Positions 10,601-22,600 of a DNA stretch of 64,000 nt are shown piece after piece. Positions within the stretch are counted from its first letter, which is position 1, and every line of letters begins with the position of its first letter. The stretch spans positions 248,001 to 312,000 of the forward strand of contig JASANG010001564.1 of assembly GCA_030248215.1 (NCBI GenBank), in the 5' to 3' direction. Position numbers and translations under genes: made by a program. This DNA comes from Enoplolaimus lenunculus. Its lineage: Eukaryota; Nematoda; Enoplea; Enoplida; Thoracostomopsidae. The notes under the pieces were generated by a model. It ran no database searches. It had not been told where the DNA came from and worked only from the letters and a program-made list of their open reading frames with translations.

Positions 10601-13600
10601 TAGCTTCTTAAAAAAATTCATTTTATAACTTTTCTGAGTAATACAATTAGCGATAGCTTATAGCGCAAGGCAAATAATTTCCAAAAATTATAAAATTTTA
10701 AATATTTTATGAAATTTCTGAAATATAAGTTAGATATCGCTGCTCTAACGCTAACCACCATTTTCCGTCTATAACTTCAGCTGTAGGCAAACGTGACATT
10801 ACACAGGTCCATCGAAAATGAAATTTTCAAGTTGAAAGAAAAACTTTTTAATTTTCAGATGCCAATTTTTATGAAATGAAAACATTTAAAATAAAACAAA
10901 AAATTCTAATATTCTTGTCAAAAACAAGCTAAAATTATCCAAAAACAGCAAACAATACAGCTTGTAGTATTAAAAAAGCAAAGTGAGCGGCACTCATGAT
11001 TTTACATGCTTCCACCAGAATAATATAAACAACGGTAACAGCTATTTTGAACAAAAGAATTTTTGTCAAAAATCAACAATTGCATTTTTTATTGTGTTTT
11101 TTGCTTGTCCAATAATTGCAGCGCCCGTCACGAGTTTACAGTATAAAACGTGAAATCTAGCTCCAGCTTCCGCTGGGACGACCTATGAGTAACAATCAAC
11201 CTCCGGTTCCGGTAAAATTTTTTTAAAAGTTGCGGAGATTTCAGTAAGCGAAAATTAGTGCCAGTCCAGGCCTGTTTATACCTCATACACGAAAAATTTC
11301 ACTTACCCTAAACTTCCGTAGACGCTTCATTCTTGCTAACAGCGTTTCAATTCTTTTGTCTTTTTCCTGAAAAAAAACAACAAAAACAATAGTTAATTCT
11401 TTAAGATTAGGACAAGATTAAGTTTTAAACAAATATATTAAAATCAAATCTCGAATTATGCAATATTTGGAATAATAACTTTACCCAGCTGGGCACCAAA
11501 AATACAATATCATTAAGCAGTGATAACTGTAATCGTAGACTCGGGAACGGCTTTTTTCTACGGGTGTCAAACAGGAAATCAAACTGAATACCGCAAATCG
11601 GTTTTATGCTGATTTTCTGCGAAATTTCGCAATTTCTTTCCTTAAAGTTGTGACAAAAGTAGAACGAAACGCGCTAAACAGATAAATTTTGCAAAATTAT
11701 GTAAAATTTTACTACCGAAATTGTTGGAACCTCCTGCAAAAACTCAACCGGAGCCGGAGGCCGATTTTCTACCGGAGCCGTACGCAGACCCCCGGTTGTA
11801 CCCCGATAACTACAGTCACTCTTTGCTTGAAATGAATCCATTTTAAAACGCAACGGTTTGCTTAGCAGATTTGTAATTTGCTTTATCAAACATACACAGT
11901 ATACACGCATAATACAATCATCATGTATGCAGTGTGTTGCCCTAATTGGTCGTAGCAGAGTGGCGCAGTGGAAGCGTGCTGGGCCCATAACCCAGAGGTC
12001 CAAGGATCGAAACCTTGTTCTGCTAGTAGTTTTACAATTAGTAAAATTTCATTTGCTGTTCAAAGCACAGTCACGTAGTGACTATTTCAGGTATGTGTAA
12101 CGTACGTCATTTAAAGAAAGTTTTTGACATTTATGATCCAGAAGGTTATTGTTCAAGTTCCGTTTTGTTGTTTATCCTATCACTTCCAGAGGGATATATC
12201 AACGTTTAACCATCCTCTAATATATAGCCATTATTTCAAAAAATGGTCCTTTATAGATCTTAAAGCGCTGAGTTCAGGTGCAATTTTTAGAACAGCAAGT
12301 CAATGGTTCAATAATTATGGCCGTTTTTAATTTTTTCAACAGTAAACACGTACAACAGCCATCCAAATTTGCACAATAAATAAACCTTGTTTATAGTTCA
12401 TTTTACAAATGTGTTACAAGATAAGATAGATAAAGGTATACCAAAAGGGAAGGATTATTGTATGCTTATGCCACACAGCAATCGGAATTTTAGTTTTTGC
12501 AGAGTTTTTCGATATTCCGAATCCAGCGGAAACACTGGCAAAATTTGTTCCGTTTCCAGCCGAGTGTAAATTCTGGTGCCGGAACCCAAACATTTTCAAT
12601 TACTTGTCAACTGCAGCCATCATTATTTGAAATATAATGTCCAACCTCGTTTAAGGCAATGTAATTTCTAAGTTGAAGCCTAAGCGTCAGCTAAACATAA
12701 AATTAGTCTAAAGCTTAAGCTTACAGTATGGGAGTTGTGTGAAAAACTGACACTCCGCTCAAAGTAACCAGACTTACGATAGCTGCTTGTTTAAGCGCTG
12801 CGATACATTTTTCTTGCTCGCTATTCACGTTTGTCAAGCGTTCATTTTGTTCCAATGTTGTTTTTGCTTCGTCTAACGCACGTTCTAAATCATTGCTCAG
12901 CTCTTCTAACGTCTGTTGTTTATCGTTCTGAAAATATAATTTTTATAAACTTAGTCTCTACTGAAGCTTCTCGGTCGGTTTGAGCCAAATCCTGGTTCCA
13001 TTTTCCGTATTTATTAATTCCAGTTGTCGCCTGATTTCGACTAATGAAAACTTAATCACCACAGGTCAAACGAAACGGCTGGTTTGTTCAATTTCCGATG
13101 ACGAAGATACTTTTTGTGTTTCGAAATTTTACAGTTCTTAGAAAAAGCACAGCACGAACTTTAATGTTTTAAAATAGTACACTGCAAAAAATGGTGAGTC
13201 AAATTGACTTTCTCCGAAATACGCTTTTCCGGACTACACAAACGGAGTCCAATTCGACTCCGCCAGAGTCAAACTGAGTCGAATTTGACTCTGGCCATTT
13301 CGAATTTTGACTCAGTTTGTGTGGTACGGAAAAGCCTATTTCGGAGAGAGTAAATTTGACTCACCATTTCTTGCAGTGTATATTGCTCTGAAAAGCTGCA
13401 CTTCTTTAGACATGTGTTGTAACTGTATTGAATTTTATAACTCTTAAGCAGAATATGCAAACGCATCGTGAGCTTCTTGCGAACAATTTCATGATGCGCA
13501 CATTCCTATCCCCATGCCAACTCTGGTTTTTAACCGGCTGTCCAGATCGAGTAGAACCCAAGAGTACAACTGTGACCCCCAGCACAGGACAATCCGAGGT

Positions 13601-16600
13601 ATGCCTCTGGCTACAGCTCCGACAAAAAATTAACTACCTGTTCTGATGTAATTTTTACACGAAGCGAAATTTGTTGTAATTTTGCAAAAATTCAACCTGT
13701 AAATAAGTTTATTTGTAAATTTGGGGCAAATTTGGAACTTTTAATTGCTGATATTTCTCAAAAAGATGTTTAATGCCGAAATTTTGGCAACATTTACAGA
13801 TTATTGTTAAAATTAGCGATAACGTAATTTTGTATTATTACCAGCTAAATTTGATTCACCTCCGAATCCGACAAGATTTGTGAGCTTTTGGCTCCGGGTT
13901 TTTTCACGTCCGTCTGTACCCTTCAGCCCAGCAATACCTACATCGACATCTGGTCGAAAGGTAAAACCAGTGCTAGATTTTTTCGTGTTGAATCGTTTCA
14001 AAATTTGTGCTACACCCTGGTTAAAATTACAACAGTAAAAATTTTGGTTCCGGCAAATATTTCAAATTCGGACATTTGATCGCGTCCGCCGGACACGCAC
14101 TTACCAGCATTTCGTTTTCTTCTTCTAGTTTGGATACTTGCTCCAGTAGTTCATCTATTGTGCTTTGTTGTTTGATGTTGAGAAAATTGGAACTGTCCAT
14201 AGACTCCTAAAATAAAAAAAACTAATTGCCGCATTAGACGTAACGGCTCTTGTATACTTTGCCACGCGTTTAGGCTTTGGCTAAGACTCAGTCCCGCATA
14301 CGGTTTAGGCGTAGGTTAGGAATTGTCTTAACTATGCATAACAACCTCAGCCTGAGCCTAAGCCTATACCACTTGACGGCAAGGTCGTTGATACAATTTC
14401 TTATCGCAATATATGTCACGTGCATGCATGACCGCCGCTAGTATTCTGGTTTGCGAATTGTCACACTCCAACGTATAAGTTTTTATAGTTTGTACCTAAA
14501 TCAATCGGTTGTGTTGCTAAATAAATTTTTTCAAAACCGTTATAAAAGGCCATGACACCCTGGCCCCTTCTGCCTACTGTCTGGCGTACATGGTGTTACT
14601 TGCAATATAGGTACATACTTGACGTAAACACTTTATATAAAGACCTTCTGATCATTTCACGCCCAAATTTGAATTTTAACAAAGCTTCAATTTTTTAAGG
14701 TCTTTACAGCCTGACCTTGTATTTGTTCAAACAAAAGTTGTACCTTACGAAAATCTACACACCAGTCGACGCAGCTTGCGAGTTGCAGTACAACGGTAGT
14801 AACGTGAACTAACCTTCGATTCACTGCATTCTGCAATTTCTTCGCGCATCGGTTTGAGCGATTTGTTGCAATTTAATGGTGACCGCAAATTTTTCAACCG
14901 GCGCCCAAGGCTCATGACGTGAAGTTGAGAACTTTGACCAGAGCTGAAATTGTTGCGTCGGTCAAATGAAAGGTTACTTTGAATTTGGTTTAGTTGATTT
15001 TGTTTCGCTCGAGCTTGATCTGCCTGAAAGATGAAAAACAATGCTCGAGTTAACTTTTCTGCACTGCAACCACGAGGTAGAAACCAACCCGTATCCAGAT
15101 CACATGGATGGAAGGGAGTAAACATTTTTCAGGAGTGGCATACAAGGGTTTCGATAACTTACATGCAAGTTTGAAAATTTTAGATGGCGGGGCCAAAATT
15201 CTTCCAGGAGGCTGAACCTACTGGCCATGCCTTAGCAACGGGCCCGTGTGAAAAACACGGTCTTAACAGCATGAGTTTTCGGCACACCTGAAGCCAAGCC
15301 GATAATGCTTAGGCCATATTTAAACGATTGTTCGCTTGGCAAAATTCTGTATGCATCGTTGTCAGTTGTGCCGTGTTAATAAGTTTGCGATACAAATTGT
15401 TTATCACAAGCTTAAAATTAGTTTACGTTAACGTAATGGCTGTGGTCAGCTAATAGAAGCTATAAAACTGATTAAACGTAACCCCAGATTGGGATATTTG
15501 GTAAGAAAATTTCTGAGGCCGAATATAGGACCGGTGTTATATTGAAGGGTTGAAACATTAACGAAAACCTTTAACGCTTACCCAGGTAGTAAATGTTATA
15601 GACATTCAGCAAATATTTGCTTTGAAAGTTTAGTATAATACCTCTAGTCAATGTCCGGCTGCGGCAATGAATTTAAGCATCCTGGTCTGGTACTGCAATG
15701 TTCTAAAATCGACCAGGACCGCAGTCAGCATTTAAGTTCCGGGATGGAATAACCTCATGTAAAAAGACCTCATTTTGACTTCTGGGAACGAAAAGGTTGT
15801 TACAGCGTGTTAAAAGTGGTGGCAGTCTTGCGTTTGCTGAATTTTTATAACATGGTATAATCAGGCCCATAGCCAGCTCAGCTAGCTAGGGGGGGGGGTA
15901 ACATTTCTGAAACCGATCATTTAATTAGAGTAGCATATAAATCGTGCCACGCCAGCATGGATAAATCAACACAGATGAGATATAAATTTTACTTAAAAAT
16001 TTCAGTTTTAAGTTTATTGATTTTTCACCCTAACGAGTCATATCGAGCGACGAGGATTTGAAGTTGCGGTCTGAGAGTAGCCTCGATTATGGACTGCTAA
16101 AATGATCCAAAATATCCATGCGTTTTAAATTTTTTGAAAACGTCTAAACTGTAAACATTCGTAAAAAAAATATTTCGGTATCTTTAACTGTAATGATGTG
16201 AATAAATGTCAATAACTCTAGAAATACGTAAAACAAACTTGCTGTCTGTCATATTTTTAGTTTAAAATCTCTAAATAATCTTTCGTATCACTTTGTCAAA
16301 TTCGTGACCCCCATCTACTTTCACAATCTAAAGTTTACCTGGAGCAGAAACGCATCTTATTTATCAGCCAAGATAACACATTATTATCATGAAATCAACA
16401 GAGTCCAGTGTATCAAACGTTTTTTAGACATTTTTTAAAATTTAAATACAAGTTATCTGAAACCGCTGTATTTCTTCTTAACAGAAGCAGGTGTTCATAG
16501 AAACTGAAGCTACAAGCTCGTTGTAAGCTCACCTTGCTACGGAGTGCTAAAATTTTTTGAGGACCATACAAGGGTTTTTGATTACTTTAAGCAGGGTCCA

Positions 16601-19600
16601 AATTTGTAGAGGGGTGAACCCTCCTCGCCCCCGTCTGGCTACGGGCCCGAGACGCTAAGTTACAATACTAACGGGCTGTGGTACACTTTCCCCACATTTA
16701 TGATTAAGACTTAGGTTTAGATAAAGGTTTAGGCTCAGGTAAGTTTTTCTAAACATGAGCCTAAATTTAAGCACAAAATATGGTAAGAACGTGCACATAG
16801 CGGCATTTTATGCTTAAATTAAGGCTCATGCGTAGAAAAACTTACCTGAGCCTTAGTTTAATTTCAATTATACTGCTATATTTAGGCAAACCAGACCTAT
16901 ATTTAACTTTTGTTTTTAATATAACACCAAATGATTGTAAACACTAATTTTGTTTAGCCTTACACTTTCGGCAACGAAAAATACGCCTACATTTAGAACA
17001 AATTCCGTGCAAAATTAAAATTATTAGCATGGTTTCATTCGTGTATCCCCGTAATAATTGCTCACTTTTAAAATATAACTTAAAAATGATGCATAGAAGT
17101 GAGAACGGAGTATCATGCCAAAATGATCTTCAATCGCTGCTAAAATTCAAGTTCACGCTTTACTGTAGAATGAAAAATGTGCGACATTATAACAATTTTA
17201 AAAATCGGTCTTCATTTAAAAGAAACATAGTGCAAAACCTCAAGTCGACGCCGCTAAAATTATCAGTTGCAAATATCATCTCGCTTCTGGTAGCGACAGT
17301 GCAGTCAGACAGACTGCGGTTTCAGCACCGCGTGAACCAATGGCAGTCCAGAACCTGTTGATAGAGGGCACGCGATATGTAATAGTGGGAAAAAAAGCTC
17401 ACAAGCGAAACGAGCCTGAAGCCTATTAATTACAGAAATTTTAATGCAAAATTTCCGTTTTATTCGCGTAAGGAGATGCCCAGCCCTCGATGGGCGCCCC
17501 TTGAATCTGCCAGCGGCGTCAACGTTTGGAGATTGTGTAGAATTGAAGAAAAAATAACAAAAAAATCGCAGCGATATTTTCAAAATTTTGCAATCTTTGC
17601 GCATTGAAATACTTTAGAAAATAATCGTTTATCAGTCATGTTATCATCATAAGAAACTGATGGTATGTGTTTTCTATGCGAAAAAAACTGAAAAATTCAC
17701 ACGTACAGATGATACCAATATTCTAGGTGTTGAAATAAACTGAAGGAACGTAAAAGCATTTTAAAACCGAAACATTTTTAGGCACAGGAAGCGGTTCCGT
17801 AACCAAGGAGGTCAGGGACGCTCAGCTCCCCTTGAATAATTACCCCCCTCCAGAATATTTTCCAACTTGCTTGTAAATCATCGAAAACCTTTGTAGGTCC
17901 CTTCTGAAACAATGTTTAGCCGCCTATCAAGGTGACATGGCTACGAGCCTGACTTAAATTATCTCAACCACATGCCTGTTTATTATTTTCAAAAATGGGC
18001 CATTTTCGAACAACACCTGCTGGAAATAAACGAAAATATTCATTTCACTTTTAGCTCATGAATTCTTGAGAGATATCTTGTGTATAACCCAAACTCAACG
18101 CTCAAGAATATTAAACTATGGTTGTAGGATAATCGGCCTTTGCCCAGGTTACGTTCACAAACGCCCCTTTTCTTGCAGGACAGCATGCGTATGTGTGGTA
18201 GACTAACGCAGTTTCAGGCGTTCCTTCGATCTGAGGCTTCGGCTTTGATGTTTTCGTGTAGGCTCAGAAATACGCTTAGCCTAATGTTCCACACGGGTTT
18301 GCAGCCAGCTCATCTTGCAACAGTTTTAATTATTTAGGAGAGTACAAATGTTTCCAATGACTCTACAAACGACTTTGAAGTATTTTTAGGGCTCGGCGAA
18401 AATTTTTAATGGTTCTTCTGTGTACATTTCGGCTCACATACTTAAAACAACCCTAGCCGAAGGGTTGGAAATTTTGAAGCGTTACTGATACAGAATACAC
18501 GAACAAATATGGCGGCACTAGTTTAAAGATAAATAAATATTAATAATCATAGTAGTAATAATAATATTAATAATAATAATGGTGCAACACATAAACAAAC
18601 ACGACGCAAAACTTGACTCGTGTTGTTTTACACAACATTTTACAACCGCAGCGCCCCGTCCTCGTGCGCTACTCGAGTGTTGAACCGACCGTTTTGAATT
18701 TTTGAAAAATTTTACACAAAACTTTGTCGTCGACCCGCCTACTCTGCCATTAATACACAATTTAATATCAAATAAAAATAATTAGTATCATTGCGGCGTT
18801 CACACATCATACGTCTCTCGTATTCGTCTGTTTCACCCACCCTTAGTTTCTACTACGTTTTCGACGCTAAATACACAAAAATATATACATTAATAGCAAT
18901 AAAATACTTTAAATTGTATTTGTTTTTGGTTGGTTGGTTTGTTTGCTTGTTTGTTAGTTTGTTTGGCTGTTTGTTTCGGTGATTGTTTATTGCTGTTATG
19001 GTTGGTTATCTGTTCTGTTTGTATGGTTGTATGTTTGTTTTAATGCTTCTAGCGGTTCCGATAAATCGCTAGTCGAGATTTTGTCATTTTCTACTTCAAA
19101 AATCATTCGGTAAGACAGGTACAAGACGAAGTTGGCTTTGCGTTGTATCCCTTAAAATTTCACGAGCAACAAGAAATATTGGCCGTATTGTAGAAAAAAA
19201 GTTCATCCTCACGTAACGATTGATAGCCGTAAATGGCTACGCTTCTGTTTCTCAAACGTTTCTGCAAGAAGTCCGTGTAAACTAGCGAATGCATAAAACA
19301 GAGCCGTAACAGTAATATAAACATATTCCTAAGATTAAGCATAAGAATATGCTAATCCCTAAGCCTAAGCCAAAGCAAAAAAATTAGCTGAAGCTGAAGC
19401 TTACTATGGTGCAGTCCCATAGAAAAACGTTCCGCCCCTGATCTTTATACGGGCAGGATAACTGATAACTCTTGATTGCTCTGCGATTCGGTCATGTATT
19501 CTACTGTCTTTTTGATTTTATAGTACAAATATCTCATGATTTCCGCTGAATGACCCAGGCGATATAAAACTTACGGGTCATTAAAAATGTGAATGAAACT

Positions 19601-22600
19601 ATTTGTTCACGGGGAAAAACTTTGTTACTGTGTCAATATAGTTTTATTTGCTTTTTAATACTTTTGAAAGGTAAATACAGAAATAAAATGTTGGTACTAT
19701 ACGGTCTGCACGACCCCTGTTTGAAGTTCTGCCTAAAGTTAATGACCACGCCTGGAATCGAACATCGGCCGTCTTGCGCTCGAGCCAAGCATGCAACCAC
19801 TACACCACGCGGTCATTGCAACAACTTCTTATACCGGTATATGTGCACAGGCATGGCAACATATGCTTTACACACACTTACGTGCACATATACCGACATA
19901 TAATAGATAAGTTTAAATCCGAAGACGCTCATTACTTTCGCGAAGAACATCAAACGGACAGTCCCTAAATTTGGTAGGTGTCCCCCCGGACGCCCGGACT
20001 GTCATTTACCGGTAAACACCACAGGTGTAAGTGGGTAAAGATTTTTTCTTCCGGCCTGCTCGTTACCTGCGAGTAGATTGTAACTCTGGCGGATACTGTT
20101 GTGCTTGAATATCGGGATTACACGTCACTGATAAGTTTCATCGTTTCCCTAGGATAGTGGCCGCTAAATGTACTTTTGTTATCCACAGTTTTTGTAATTA
20201 CCCAAAAGCTGATCATCAAGACAGCGGCGGATTCAGAAATGTTTGACGATTGGGTTTCTGGCTTACGAAAAACCAAACGAGATTGCAAACTCAAGTATAG
20301 CATTACATCTTAACGCAAAATACATTGTATCCTATGTTGGGGTCATGACCTGGGCGCCCATTCGACAGCCAGAGGCGGATCCAAAAATTTCCGACGGGAA
20401 AGCGGGCTGTCAAATGTTATGAAACGCAAAATTTGCAAGGTAGGGAGATAGCTTATCATTTTATCACCAAAACATTTTCTAAGAGTGAAAAATTTTAAGG
20501 TCGAGGGACCTTAATCCCATTATATCGCGCAATTTTGAAAAAAGTTTTCTGGGGGAAATAGTTGTAAGGTAGCGAGGGATCTTACCATTTTATCACTATA
20601 ATTTATCTGAGAGGAGCGTACGCCTCGCCTCTTTTTCTGGATCCACTGGTGTCGACATCTATTTTTCAACCAGCTGTGGAGTGGTGTCTTACATCCTATA
20701 CGCAATACCGTCACAGCAGTCAAGTTCAAACTTGAAATGAATGTTTTGAAAAAAATTAAGCAGGTCAATTATAAACTTTTCAATTGCTCAGAATTTCAGC
20801 ATTTCTTCGGGCCCGTAATCAGTTCAAAATGCCTAGGGCGGTGGGCAAAATATTTTCTAGACACAAGAGTACATTTCGTATGAATTGTAAATGTAACTAA
20901 GCATTTTCTTGTCCGATCCAAGATTTTAAAAGGTAAAATTTCTAGGCAGAGGACAGCGTCCGCTAGAACCAGCTGGACATCGACGACACAATTTTCTCTA
21001 AAATTAGATTGGGTAAACCAGCCATAATGAACATAAGGATCTGCTGGTCCCGAACCCTATACAAAATAGACGTTTAGCTCGTTTTTCTATGCCTGACAAC
21101 TAGTCATCTCCTTAGATATGCACTTTAAACGTTTTAAAAACGAGGTAACAGTATTGCCAAGACTTATATCTAAACCGATTGCGCCATTACTATTCCATGA
21201 AACCAATTTTCAATTTTAAAATATGCAACAGAGATTGGCTAAAAATAAAAAACAACAAAAAATACCGATTCACAAAGTGACATTTTTAGAACAAAAACTA
21301 AATTAAGACATATTTTATCAGGAATCATACGATTGTTCTTTTTATATTTATAAAATGATTTATAAAAATATTTAAACACACCTTTATCCGTGTATAAGAC
21401 GAATTTTAAAATATATCTGTGTATTAAAAATATAAAACAACGGGTAAATCCGAAGCACAGGTAGCATAAGCGATTATGCCTAAATACCAGCGTGTAAATT
21501 AAGTGACGGAATCAATAAGCCAAAATATTACGGGCGAAACTTGGGACGGAAGCGAGCGACACAATTTTAGTGATCAATCTTAATACAAAATTTTGGTTTT
21601 GATATAATTTGGAAGATTTTATGCATGCTTGCTTGCTCGAACTACGACCGTAAATTATCTTGGCTAAGTTAAGAGTATTTTTCGTCAATATCATTGATAT
21701 CTTTTTATCAAATTGAAAAAACGACAGAAAACAAATTTTGTTTTAGCACAATTAGACACACATCAAAGATTTAAAATTAGCGACAATTTAAAGGAAATAT
21801 TATATTTTCGCGTATTTATATCGTTGAAATATGCAGTCATTAGCCCATTTAGCAAAAACTAACACCCAGATGCATCAACGCAGCGTGCGCTTTCTATTAA
21901 AAAATATGTCGGTTGTCGATAAACAATCTACTTAGCGGTGGTGGTGAAGATCGTAAGATTTTTCACCCTTTACCGATGCTTAAAGACAAAGTTGTGTTGC
22001 ACGCCCGTAATCAGCTCAACTTGCTATGAAAGTAATTTTAAAAGCGGTATTCGATTAAAACATTAAGCTTGCAGGAAGGTTGGGTATGAGCGTCCCTGGG
22101 AACGATATGGCTATGTGCCAGCGGTGTGGGCTATGTTGGATTTCAACCCATCAAATCTAACACAATCAATCATTACTCAGCGTAGACACTTAATGTGTTA
22201 AACTTTACACAAAACATGTAATCCTTGTAGGTTAAGAATTACTGAATTTGCATGAACCGATCTTTTCGGTTTGATAAGCAAACAGAGCCGCCATCGTAGC
22301 CAACTTAATTTGTTGAACCACTAAAAAAGTTAGTAAGAGCATACCAGTATTTCAGTGGCATATAAGCGGAATTATATATACGTTTCTTAGGAGGTAAAAT
22401 GTTTCAAGGGGGATGCGACATCTCACACCCACGTATCTTTGTGCCAAATTACTAAATTTGCGTTGGCCTAGACCGCATAATGTTCTAGTGCTTTAGCAGC
22501 TCACCTTTGGACATTTATTGCAGCAAACACATCACTATATATAGTGCACCGAATTACGAATTATGCAACACGTTACTTCTCTGGCGATAGTAGCAAAAAA

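Noticed and set aside
19744-19814. A functional tRNA gene on the minus strand
   Set aside because: The T stem does not pair and the anticodon loop is ambiguous, so it was kept only as a tRNA-like repeat.
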